DNA of 9,688 nucleotides from Euryarchaeota archaeon UBA60 (GTDB lineage Archaea > Thermoplasmatota > Poseidoniia > Poseidoniales > Poseidoniaceae): the NCBI GenBank assembly GCA_002503395.1, contig DARQ01000049.1, positions 1 through 9,688 of the forward strand, read 5' to 3'. The notes under the pieces are model-generated. The model was not told the DNA's origin, searched no databases, and saw nothing but the letters and a program-made list of their open reading frames with translations. Positions 1 through 6,085 of the stretch are shown here, piece by piece (within the stretch, counting starts at the first letter, position 1; every line of letters begins with the position of its first letter). The position numbers and the translations under genes were made by a program.

Positions 1-164
1 CATCTACAAGCCTCTTTCAAGGCCTGTGAAACCTCTGAATTCAGGGCATTGAGTTTGTCTGGGCGAGCGACCGTGACTTTGGCCACCACTCCCTTGCCGG
101 GATTTTCCGCCTCGACGAAAATCTTCTCGCAAGTCACGACATCTGATTGTGGGGGCTTGCTCAT
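1..164 (-). CDS. Enoyl-CoA hydratase/isomerase (crotonase family), N-terminal fragment
   Basis: Reading the minus strand from the ATG at 164 gives 54 residues that run off the window edge. After a variable head (MSKPPQSDVV), the segment from about residue 26 (GVVAKVTVARPDKLNALN) matches the crotonase N-terminal strand-turn pattern, in which 'RP-x-x-x-NAL' precedes the first active-site helix. Members hydrate or isomerise enoyl-CoA thioesters in the cytoplasm, for example in fatty-acid or amino-acid breakdown. The catalytic residues and oxyanion hole lie outside the window, so the substrate cannot be told. The bases before the ATG are pyrimidine-rich on the coding strand, with no Shine-Dalgarno sequence. 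A TATA-like ATTTAGC lies about 25 nt upstream, so the message may be leaderless. The gene is divergent from the ABC transporter genes. The family call is firm; the exact enzyme is not. Confidence 0.85.
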   Translation of the reverse strand, partial: MSKPPQSDVVTCEKIFVEAENPGKGVVAKVTVARPDKLNALNSEVSQALKEACR

Positions 165-277
165 GGTAAGGGGGAAGGTGCCTCGCTAAATGACGATTGG
201 CTCTGCTAAATCAGGTATTCAACCCTCGCGACCTACATAAGAGCCGTTTGCTTCGGCCACCCGCACAGGGTGTGGAA
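165..277. promoter_or_regulatory. Divergent intergenic promoter region with spaced GCTAAAT repeats
   Basis: This gap separates the minus-strand crotonase from the plus-strand ABC ATPase. The exact heptamer GCTAAAT occurs at 185-191 and again at 205-211, a 20-bp period that puts both copies on about the same DNA face. Read on the minus strand, the first copy (ATTTAGC) is placed like an archaeal TATA box for the crotonase. On the plus strand an AT-rich CTACATAA at 232-239 could serve the ABC gene. These assignments rest on spacing only. Confidence 0.35.
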
Positions 278-1072
278 ATGGCTGGGAAAGAAGGCAACGA
301 CCACACCTCGGAACCTTTGGTGATAGCCGAGGATCTGGCCAAACGGTTCGGAGATTTCATTGCCTTGCACCCGTTGAACGTGCGCGTCCATGCGGGTGAA
401 TTCTTTGGCGTCTTCGGCCCCAACGGGGCTGGGAAATCCACCTTCATCAAATTGCTAACCGGGCAGTTGAAGCCTTCACTCGGCCGGGTAGAGGTATTGG
501 GAATCGATGCCGAAACCGAGTCACAACGCCTGAAGGCAAACATCGGCATCGTCCCTGAATCGGAATCGCCACCATCTTACCTGACTCCAGCCGAATTCCT
601 TGAATTCGTCTGCACCCTGCGCGGCATTTCTGACATCAACGAAAAAGTTGAGTACTGGATAAACTGGTTTGGACTGCAGGAAAAGCGCAATACGATGTGT
701 CGAGACCTGTCCAAGGGTCAGCGCCAGAAAGTGATGCTGGCCAGCGCTTTCATACACGAGCCGAAATTATATTTCCTCGACGAGCCATTTGCCAACCTCG
801 ACCCGATCTACCAACGCAAATGCCGCGAGTGGTTGTTGAATCACGTCGCTGAAGGGGGGACGATTTTCCTTTGTAGTCACGTTCTTGAAGTCGCTGAAAG
901 GCTCTGTACCCGGGTTGCGGTAATCGACAGTGGCAAGGTTCTTGCCGCCGGCACAATCGCTGAGTTGAAGCTGGATGAGAGCGAGAGTCTCGAAGACGTA
1001 TTCATCAGGTTGGTCGGCCATACAATCGCTGAGGCCGAAGGGGTTACCGATGGCATGAGCGAGGAGGAATAA
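278..1072 (+). CDS. ABC-2 type transporter, ATP-binding subunit
   Basis: This 264-residue ATPase powers a membrane exporter. It has the ABC motifs in order: Walker A GPNGAGKST (47-55), a Q-loop position occupied by Glu (IVPE, E93), signature LSKGQ (144-148), Walker B LYFLDEP (164-170, catalytic E169), D-loop NLD, and the switch His in CSH (H201). Glu in the Q-loop is common in the NatA/ABC-2 branch, so it is not a defect. A TTG at 197 would add 27 residues, but the ATG at 278 begins just ahead of the usual first strand and has a weak GGTG at 268-271, so I prefer it. The C-terminus is acidic (MSEEE). The stop is 3 nt before the permease gene, and its last codons carry that gene's ribosome binding site, so the two are surely co-transcribed. 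The cargo cannot be told from the sequence. Confidence 0.93.
   Translation: MAGKEGNDHTSEPLVIAEDLAKRFGDFIALHPLNVRVHAGEFFGVFGPNGAGKSTFIKLLTGQLKPSLGRVEVLGIDAETESQRLKANIGIVPESESPPSYLTPAEFLEFVCTLRGISDINEKVEYWINWFGLQEKRNTMCRDLSKGQRQKVMLASAFIHEPKLYFLDEPFANLDPIYQRKCREWLLNHVAEGGTIFLCSHVLEVAERLCTRVAVIDSGKVLAAGTIAELKLDESESLEDVFIRLVGHTIAEAEGVTDGMSEEE
1061..1067 (+). promoter_or_regulatory. Ribosome binding site for the ABC permease
   Basis: GAGGAGG lies inside the last codons of the ATPase gene, 8 nt ahead of the TTG at 1076. It decides in favour of that TTG over the ATG at 1211, which has no comparable motif. Confidence 0.7.
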
Positions 1073-1075
1073 CCC

Positions 1076-2773
1076 TTGCCTGGTATCATCTCCAGCATCG
1101 ATTGGGAGGAATATACCCCGCGTTCATCTTCGAGCAGGTTATCGACCGGTGGTAATCATCGACTCTACCCGGTACCGAGTCTGGTCGAGTCATTTGGTAC
1201 AACCTACAAAATGATGTTCCGCGAGGAATGGAGACAAAATGTCGACTTCGCCAAAAAGCGTCATATTCTCCTTTTTCCCGCGCTCTTGGCGGTCGTTGCC
1301 ATGGTCGCTTCAATCGGTCTGCGCTATCTGGTCGGTCAAGGAGTTGAGAGTGATGCGGTACTGGTCGACGAGTATCGACGCGCCTTTACCTGGCAGGAGA
1401 TGCGTTTCGCCCTCCACTTTCCGCTGTTCATGTTCAGTTTGGGTATGGGTTCTTTCGCTTTCCTCGGCCGGGTTCTTGTCAGTCAGCGCTCCTCGGGCAA
1501 AAACTACCTGTTGGCCGCACCAGCCCTGCAGCCACTAAAACAGTCGACGAATTATTTCGCCTATTACCTCAAAGAGGTGACCTTCTACTTGATGCTGGTG
1601 TTATTACCAGTGGTTTTCGGAATGGCACTTGGCATCATTCTCGGCGATTTCATCGCTCTTCCAACCCCTTTGGAATGGAGCAGTATTCCTATTACCAGCG
1701 CCGCGATGGTGATTACTCTTGCACAAGGATTGGCATTGTCATTTCTCGGTTCGGCGCTGTGGACGAGGGGGGGGATGTGGGGTAAAACCATTCCTTTAGT
1801 GGTAATTCTAATGGCTACTTTGTTCGCCTTGGGAAGCCTGAAACTGGAGTGGTTGATAATCGGCCTCGCACTGCAGTCTTCGCATAATATTCTTTACCTG
1901 TTTCTAGGGGTGATGGTCTCTCTGGGGATGGCCTTATTGGCGGCGAATTCAGTTGGAGAAGATTTTGAGCAGGCGGTCATCGAGCGCGAGGAATTATTTC
2001 GTCCGGTCTATGACCGCCTCGGTTTTCTTGGCAATGGTAGAATGCGTTTATTGGTTACAAAGGAAGTCGTAGATTTGCTTCGTAGTGGGACGATAAAGAA
2101 GATGATAGTATCATATTCCGTTCCACTGATAGTTCTACTCATGTTGGCATGGATGGTCGATTTTGCCGAGGCTCCGGTGCCAATCAATCTACTATCATAT
2201 GCCCCATTCCTCGGATTTTTTGGTTTTAATTTTTATTCGTGGCTGACCGGCATCGATTCGCCCGAACACATGAATACCCTGCCGATGAGCGTGCCGGAAT
2301 TGATTCGCGCCAAAGTAGTGACCTACTTCTTGACCACCACTTGGATTAGTATCATCTTCCTGATATTGATGGCCTGGAGTCTCGATGCCTGGGGGGTTTT
2401 TCCGGTCGCTCTGGTGGTGATGTTGGCAAATAGTGTCTACATCGTTTCGCTGACCGCATTCTTGATGGGCCTACGACCGAATAAAGCGATTTTCGATGCC
2501 TCGATAATGACCTATTTCTGGATTGGCACAGTCATCCCGTTGCTTTTTCTATTCCTGTTATCCTTCACCCAGGGAGATACCGCCTTCTATGACAATATGG
2601 CCACGGCATTGTTCGAAGAGGGAATCAATTCCAAGAACGTCGGTTTCGATGATGAGAGGGCGAAGGAGGGCTTCGGTTGGATTCTGGTGATATCATTCAT
2701 GCTCTTGGTCGCCAGCGGTCTATTGATGAAATTACTCAATCGGAAATGGGGACCGGCAGAGTTCTCAAATTGA
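1076..2773 (+). CDS. ABC-2 type transporter permease, large two-half protein
   Basis: This 565-residue polytopic membrane protein has roughly twelve hydrophobic segments, near residues 64-86, 112-135, 164-190, 204-226, 238-256, 258-290, 346-362, 370-390, 412-434, 438-464, 474-498 and 532-553. It is the channel partner of the ATPase just upstream. The two halves have similar layouts. Each starts with a basic amphipathic stretch (EEWRQNVDFAKKR near 50; KEVVDLLRSGTIKK near 329). Each then carries an ABC-2-like turn before a long helix pair (NYLLAAP near 143; NTLPMSVPELIRAK near 400). This suggests an internal duplication replacing a permease dimer, at about twice the usual single-domain length. 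The start is TTG, supported by a strong GAGGAGG 8 nt upstream. Codons 231-232 sit on a run of eight G residues (1767-1774). I recognise no specific subfamily or substrate. Confidence 0.82.
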   Translation: MPGIISSIDWEEYTPRSSSSRLSTGGNHRLYPVPSLVESFGTTYKMMFREEWRQNVDFAKKRHILLFPALLAVVAMVASIGLRYLVGQGVESDAVLVDEYRRAFTWQEMRFALHFPLFMFSLGMGSFAFLGRVLVSQRSSGKNYLLAAPALQPLKQSTNYFAYYLKEVTFYLMLVLLPVVFGMALGIILGDFIALPTPLEWSSIPITSAAMVITLAQGLALSFLGSALWTRGGMWGKTIPLVVILMATLFALGSLKLEWLIIGLALQSSHNILYLFLGVMVSLGMALLAANSVGEDFEQAVIEREELFRPVYDRLGFLGNGRMRLLVTKEVVDLLRSGTIKKMIVSYSVPLIVLLMLAWMVDFAEAPVPINLLSYAPFLGFFGFNFYSWLTGIDSPEHMNTLPMSVPELIRAKVVTYFLTTTWISIIFLILMAWSLDAWGVFPVALVVMLANSVYIVSLTAFLMGLRPNKAIFDASIMTYFWIGTVIPLLFLFLLSFTQGDTAFYDNMATALFEEGINSKNVGFDDERAKEGFGWILVISFMLLVASGLLMKLLNRKWGPAEFSN

Positions 2774-2829
2774 ACTCTTTATCTCTTCTATTGGGCGAGG
2801 TTTGAAAATAGAGGGGTCGAGGCAGTCAC
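2774..2829 (+). promoter_or_regulatory. Short intergenic region with weak promoter and RBS elements
   Basis: The gap holds an AT-rich TTTATCT at 2778-2784 that could act as a TATA element. It also has purine-rich GAGGGG (2811-2816) and GAGG (2819-2822), the latter 7 nt ahead of the ATG at 2830. The gap is short enough that read-through from the ABC genes is equally possible. Confidence 0.35.
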
Positions 2830-3384
2830 ATGGCAAAGGTTGTCGCCATCTGTGGGATGCCCGGTTCGGGCAAGGGTGTTTTTGCCGAGGTTGCCATGGA
2901 ACTAGGACTGCCGGTTCGCTCTATGGGTGATATGATTCGCGCCGAGGTCGAAGCCCGTGAGTTGACCCCAGACCCGCACGTATTCGGTCGGATGGCCCAA
3001 GAGTTGCGCGATGAATATGGTGACGGGGTTCTCGCAGCCCGACTCGCCCCCCTGATCGATGCTGAATTAGCAAACCACGAATTGATGATTATCGAAGGGA
3101 TGCGAGGGGTTGCTGAACGGGTGATTTTTCTTGAACACTGGGGTGCTGATTTTTCTGTAGTTGCAATCGATTCCTCACCCCCCTCTACAAGATTCGCCAG
3201 AATCACCGCACGAGGACGCAGTGAAGATGGTGATAGAGCGAGTTTTGAAGTCCGTGACCAACGCGAGCGGCGATGGGGTTTACAGACCCTAATCAAAGAA
3301 GCTGATTTCGTGATATCAAACTCGGAATCTCTTGAGTCATTTACAGAAAAGTCCCACCAATTCCTACTCGAATTATCTGCATGA
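2830..3384 (+). CDS. UPF0200 family P-loop kinase-like protein
   Basis: This 184-residue cytoplasmic protein has an adenylate-kinase/dephospho-CoA-kinase-like fold. The P-loop is GMPGSGKG (residues 9-16). It is followed by the family pattern 'LGLPVRSMGDMIR' (25-37), then 'MAQELRDEYGDGVLAARL' (55-72), 'IIEGMRGVAE' (87-96), a lid-like Arg-rich stretch (RFARITARGR, 121-130) and a final strand ADFVISN (158-164). This order and the length match the archaeal UPF0200 family as I know it. Members are annotated by homology to nucleotide or dephospho-CoA kinases, and I know of no settled reaction for them. The start codon has GAGG 7 nt upstream. It lies between the exporter and the pilus operon on the same strand, but a 96-bp gap with its own hairpins separates it from the latter, so a shared job is not implied. 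Family call firm; function unknown. Confidence 0.87.
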   Translation: MAKVVAICGMPGSGKGVFAEVAMELGLPVRSMGDMIRAEVEARELTPDPHVFGRMAQELRDEYGDGVLAARLAPLIDAELANHELMIIEGMRGVAERVIFLEHWGADFSVVAIDSSPPSTRFARITARGRSEDGDRASFEVRDQRERRWGLQTLIKEADFVISNSESLESFTEKSHQFLLELSA

Positions 3385-3418
3385 TTCGTCATCACCTAGT
3401 AATTGACGATAACTCGAC

Positions 3419-3431
3419 TATGCTTCGCATA
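3419..3431. repeat. Small inverted repeat TATGC-TTC-GCATA
   Basis: A perfect 5-bp inverted repeat with a 3-nt loop lies in the gap between the UPF0200 gene and the pilus operon, about 18 bp before the larger hairpin at 3449. It could be a protein-binding site or a weak stem. On its own it may be chance. Confidence 0.35.
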
Positions 3432-3432
3432 A

Positions 3433-3442
3433 GGTTATAGCA
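3433..3442 (+). promoter_or_regulatory. Possible TATA element of the pilus operon
   Basis: GGTTATAGCA is the best TATA-like stretch in the gap. Archaeal transcription usually starts about 25 nt downstream, here near 3462, inside the hairpin at 3449-3478. Such a transcript would lack the 5' arm of the hairpin and leave the ribosome binding site free. This is an assignment by spacing only. Confidence 0.3.
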
Positions 3443-3448
3443 ATCCCG

Positions 3449-3478
3449 CATCCATACTCTGCCGTAGGCAGAGGGATG
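3449..3478 (+). promoter_or_regulatory. Hairpin covering the ribosome binding site of the pilus ATPase
   Basis: CTCTGCC (3457-3463) pairs perfectly with GGCAGAG (3467-3473) across a GTA loop. The outer CATCC (3449-3453) pairs with GGATG (3474-3478) after a 3-nt ATA bulge on the 5' side. This gives 12 base pairs in total, ending 2 nt before the ATG at 3481. The only Shine-Dalgarno-like sequence, GAGGG (3471-3475), is wholly inside the 3' arm. In a long transcript from upstream the site would be masked, so the structure may control translation or act as a DNA operator. The pairing is seen directly; the role is inferred. Confidence 0.55.
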
Positions 3479-3480
3479 AG

Positions 3481-5022
3481 ATGGCGAGGAAAAAGCGAGG
3501 CTCAGGAGGGGGCGGCTCTGGAAGGGACCGAAGAAAGCGCCGGCAACGCGTCGAGTATGAAGAGATGGACAAATATCCTGTGATGCCGCCGCATGCCTTC
3601 GCCCGAATCGTGCGTGATTTACGTTCATTGAATATCATCTATCAGATTATTGAGCCGCCGCTGACAAAGAAGGAGGAGGAATATCGGACTGAGATTTTTG
3701 ATATCTTCGTCAAGAGCCTGACCGCGTCGATCGACGAAATCGATGCCGACCCAGCCGTCTACCTTCGCACCGCGATGGATAAAATCATCAAGTCGTATGG
3801 GATGAAGGTCAGTAAGAAATCCAAATCCAAGATTTTCTATTATCTGCGTCGCGACCTGATTGGCTACGGACGTATGGATGTGATGATGAACGACCCGAAT
3901 GTTGAGGATGTGTCATGTGATGGTACCGACGTCCCAATTTTCGCCTATCATCGGAAGTTTGAGTCGGTGGAGACAACATGTAAATGGGAGACTGATGATA
4001 TACTGGAATCATTTGTCATCAAGTTGGCTCAACGTTGTGGTAAGCATATTTCCATCGCCGCCCCACTTCTCGACGCGACCTTGATGGATGGTTCTCGAAT
4101 CATCATGAAATTAGGACGTGAAGTCTCGACAAGAGGCTCTTCCTTCTGTATCCGCCGTTTCAAGGATGACCCGTTCAGCCCGGCCGATATCGTCGCTTTC
4201 CGCACCATGTCCTCACTGATGGTCGCATATCTCTGGATCGCCTTCCAGAATGAAGTTTCGATGCTATTCGTCGGTGGAACCGCCAGCGGTAAGACAACCA
4301 CTCTCAACGCAATGTGTCTTTTCATCCCTTGGCAGATGAAGATTGTCAGTATCGAATCGACCCGTGAGGTTAACATCCCCCAACCCAACTGGATTCCAGG
4401 TCTTACCAGACAGGGTTTCGGTGGCGAGTCGACCGAGGGTGAAATAGGTGAGTTCGAACTCCTGAAAGCCGCCCTTCGTGAGCGACCTGAGTACATTATC
4501 GTCGGTGAGATTCGTGGTGCAGAGGCCTATGTTCTATTCCAGGCGATGGCTACCGGGCACTGTGCATATTCGACGGTTCACGCTGACTCCGTACCCTCGC
4601 TCGTACACCGGCTCGAGAATAAGCCAATCGATATCCCTCGGGTACTGCTACCGGCACTGGAAGCCTGTTCGATTCAGATTCAAACGCGAATAAACGGCCG
4701 CCGTGTTCGGCGCACAAAACAAGTTGTAGAAATAGTAGGGATCGACCCTACCTCGATGGAACTCATCACCAACGAAGTATTTCGCTGGGACCCAGAATCA
4801 GATGATTATGTGTTCAGTGGGAAGTCATACGTTCTTGAGAAAATCATGGTGAAAATAAATTTCAGCCAGGACGAGATGCGGCGTGAATTGCGTACCCGTA
4901 AGCGTATTCTGGAATGGATGGTACTCAACGATATTCGCAAGTCAGACCAGGTCTCACAGGTAATTACAGAATACTACGTTCGCCCAAAGGAAGTACTTGC
5001 CCGAGTTGATGGACTACGTTGA
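3481..5022 (+). CDS. Type II/IV secretion system ATPase (archaeal FlaI/TadA/PilB-like)
   Basis: This 513-residue hexameric-type motor ATPase energises pilus assembly or secretion at the inner face of the membrane. The N-terminus (1-24) is a Gly/Arg/Lys-rich tail. An N-terminal domain spans about 35-245. The catalytic core carries Walker A GGTASGKTT (265-273), the Asp-box equivalent SIESTRE with E292, Walker B YIIVGEIRG with E343, and the His-box TGHCAYSTVHADS with H360 and H367. The length is in the range of archaeal FlaI and PilB homologues. It is the first gene of a five-gene operon, 21 nt ahead of a TadC-like gene. The start at 3481 has GAGGG upstream and the following residues fit a cytoplasmic basic tail; the ATG at codon 29 is less likely. 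The archaellum motor FlaI is the nearest alternative, but no FlaH, FlaF or FlaG is seen beside it, so a non-archaellum type IV pilus is favoured. Confidence 0.93.
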   Translation: MARKKRGSGGGGSGRDRRKRRQRVEYEEMDKYPVMPPHAFARIVRDLRSLNIIYQIIEPPLTKKEEEYRTEIFDIFVKSLTASIDEIDADPAVYLRTAMDKIIKSYGMKVSKKSKSKIFYYLRRDLIGYGRMDVMMNDPNVEDVSCDGTDVPIFAYHRKFESVETTCKWETDDILESFVIKLAQRCGKHISIAAPLLDATLMDGSRIIMKLGREVSTRGSSFCIRRFKDDPFSPADIVAFRTMSSLMVAYLWIAFQNEVSMLFVGGTASGKTTTLNAMCLFIPWQMKIVSIESTREVNIPQPNWIPGLTRQGFGGESTEGEIGEFELLKAALRERPEYIIVGEIRGAEAYVLFQAMATGHCAYSTVHADSVPSLVHRLENKPIDIPRVLLPALEACSIQIQTRINGRRVRRTKQVVEIVGIDPTSMELITNEVFRWDPESDDYVFSGKSYVLEKIMVKINFSQDEMRRELRTRKRILEWMVLNDIRKSDQVSQVITEYYVRPKEVLARVDGLR

Positions 5023-5030
5023 GGCCCGTG

Positions 5031-5039
5031 AGGAGGTGA
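5031..5039 (+). promoter_or_regulatory. Strong ribosome binding site for the first TadC-like gene
   Basis: AGGAGGTGA is a near-perfect complement to the archaeal 16S rRNA tail and sits 4 nt before the ATG at 5044. It contrasts with the masked site of the ATPase upstream and suggests this platform protein is translated well. Confidence 0.8.
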
Positions 5040-5043
5040 AGCG

Positions 5044-6069
5044 ATGGACTTAACCAAATGGCAGATATTCTGTCATCGAATTCTCGGTCGCTCGTTGAAG
5101 AAGAAGGCGCGTGCTGATGTTTCTCTGAACAAGCAACTCGAACAGGCGGGTATCAACATCATGCCCGAGGTTTATCTAGCGGTGAACATCGTTACAACAA
5201 TAGCTGTATCCCTCATCTCAATAGCGATTGTAGCCATTTTCTTTGTTCCAGAAATCGGCATCATTGCATTTTGGGAATCATTACAGGACCCTCTCTCTAA
5301 AGAGCCCTGCAGGATTTGGGAATATTGGAATAAGGATATAGTCGCCCAGAATCAAGATGTGGTAGGGCATGGCTGTCCGGACTACGAATCTCGGGTATTC
5401 CCACCGGCGGCGAGGATAATAATTCCCGTCACCGGTGGCCTTCTGATTCCATGGTTCTCGTTCAAATACTTCAAGGGAACCGCTAAAAGGGAAGCAAAAT
5501 TGCGTGGCGCCGCACTTGAGAAGTACCTGCCCTACGCCTCTTCCTACACCGCGGCGATGTCTGCAGCCAATGCAAGCCCGCAGATAATTTTCCGGTCGTT
5601 GTCGATGAACGAGGAGATCTATGGCGATATCGCTTATGACGCCGGATTGATTTATCGTGATATCACACTGCTCGGGTTCGATTTGATTACCGCCATTAAA
5701 ATGAGTGTTGATAGGGCTGCGTCACCTTGGCTTACCGATTTCTTCCAAGGAATGGTCGGCACCTTGACATCTGGTGGAAATCTCAAATTGTATTTCCTCA
5801 ACCGAGCAGAGCACTACAGTCGTGAAAACCGTACCAGATTGCAGATGTTCCTTGAAACTTTGGCGTTGCTGGCCGAATCATATATCGTAGTTGCAGTTGC
5901 AATGCCACTATTCCTAATCGTCATGCTGGTAATCATGTTCTGGGTTTCCGGTTCCGGTTCGCAGATTACCGAGGGCCAGATGTACCTTATCATTCTCGGC
6001 GTATTACCGATGATTCACATCGCTTATTCAGCGATGATTTGGTTGATGAGTCAAGAGCAGAAAATGTAG
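5044..6069 (+). CDS. Type IV pilus platform protein, TadC/FlaJ-like (short form)
   Basis: This 341-residue membrane platform protein should bind the motor ATPase. The layout is a basic cytoplasmic head (1-42, with the FlaJ-like 'QAGINIMPEVYLA' at 34-46), TM1 (43-68), an extracytoplasmic loop (69-121), TM2 (122-142), a cytoplasmic T2SSF-type helical domain (about 158-277), TM3 (278-302) and TM4 (311-335). The core includes LEKYLPYASSYTAAMSAAN and later TLTSGGNLKLYF, both typical of TadC/FlaJ proteins. The outer loop has exactly two cysteines, C89 and C111, which could form a disulfide. C10 is cytoplasmic. It is followed 16 nt later by a second, longer member of the same family. Two platform proteins after one ATPase is a known archaeal type IV pilus arrangement. 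Which filament it serves cannot be told from this gene. Confidence 0.88.
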   Translation: MDLTKWQIFCHRILGRSLKKKARADVSLNKQLEQAGINIMPEVYLAVNIVTTIAVSLISIAIVAIFFVPEIGIIAFWESLQDPLSKEPCRIWEYWNKDIVAQNQDVVGHGCPDYESRVFPPAARIIIPVTGGLLIPWFSFKYFKGTAKREAKLRGAALEKYLPYASSYTAAMSAANASPQIIFRSLSMNEEIYGDIAYDAGLIYRDITLLGFDLITAIKMSVDRAASPWLTDFFQGMVGTLTSGGNLKLYFLNRAEHYSRENRTRLQMFLETLALLAESYIVVAVAMPLFLIVMLVIMFWVSGSGSQITEGQMYLIILGVLPMIHIAYSAMIWLMSQEQKM

Positions 6070-6085
6070 AGGGGGGGGTGGGAAA
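6070..6085 (+). promoter_or_regulatory. Poly-G ribosome binding region of the second TadC-like gene
   Basis: The whole 16-nt gap before the ATG at 6086 is purine-rich with one T, and holds an uninterrupted run of eight G residues at 6071-6078. It can act as a Shine-Dalgarno element (AGGGGG type). Its length would change readily by slippage, altering the spacing to the start codon. Confidence 0.5.

Noticed and set aside
554..556. Glutamate instead of glutamine at the Q-loop of the ABC ATPase
   Set aside because: 'VPE' is common in the ABC-2/NatA branch, so it does not indicate a broken enzyme.
3381..3392. ATGA-TTCG-TCAT mini stem at the end of the UPF0200 gene
   Set aside because: Only four base pairs; it has a TTCG loop but is likely chance and overlaps the stop codon.
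2826..3395. Long open frame on the minus strand, 189 codons, opposite the UPF0200 gene
   Set aside because: The plus strand carries clear family motifs including a P-loop and a ribosome site. The minus frame is a Ser/Arg-rich antisense shadow with no recognisable motif.
4029..4496. Minus-strand open frame of 155 codons inside the secretion ATPase
   Set aside because: It lies opposite the Walker A and Asp-box region of a gene with unmistakable motifs, so it is an antisense shadow.
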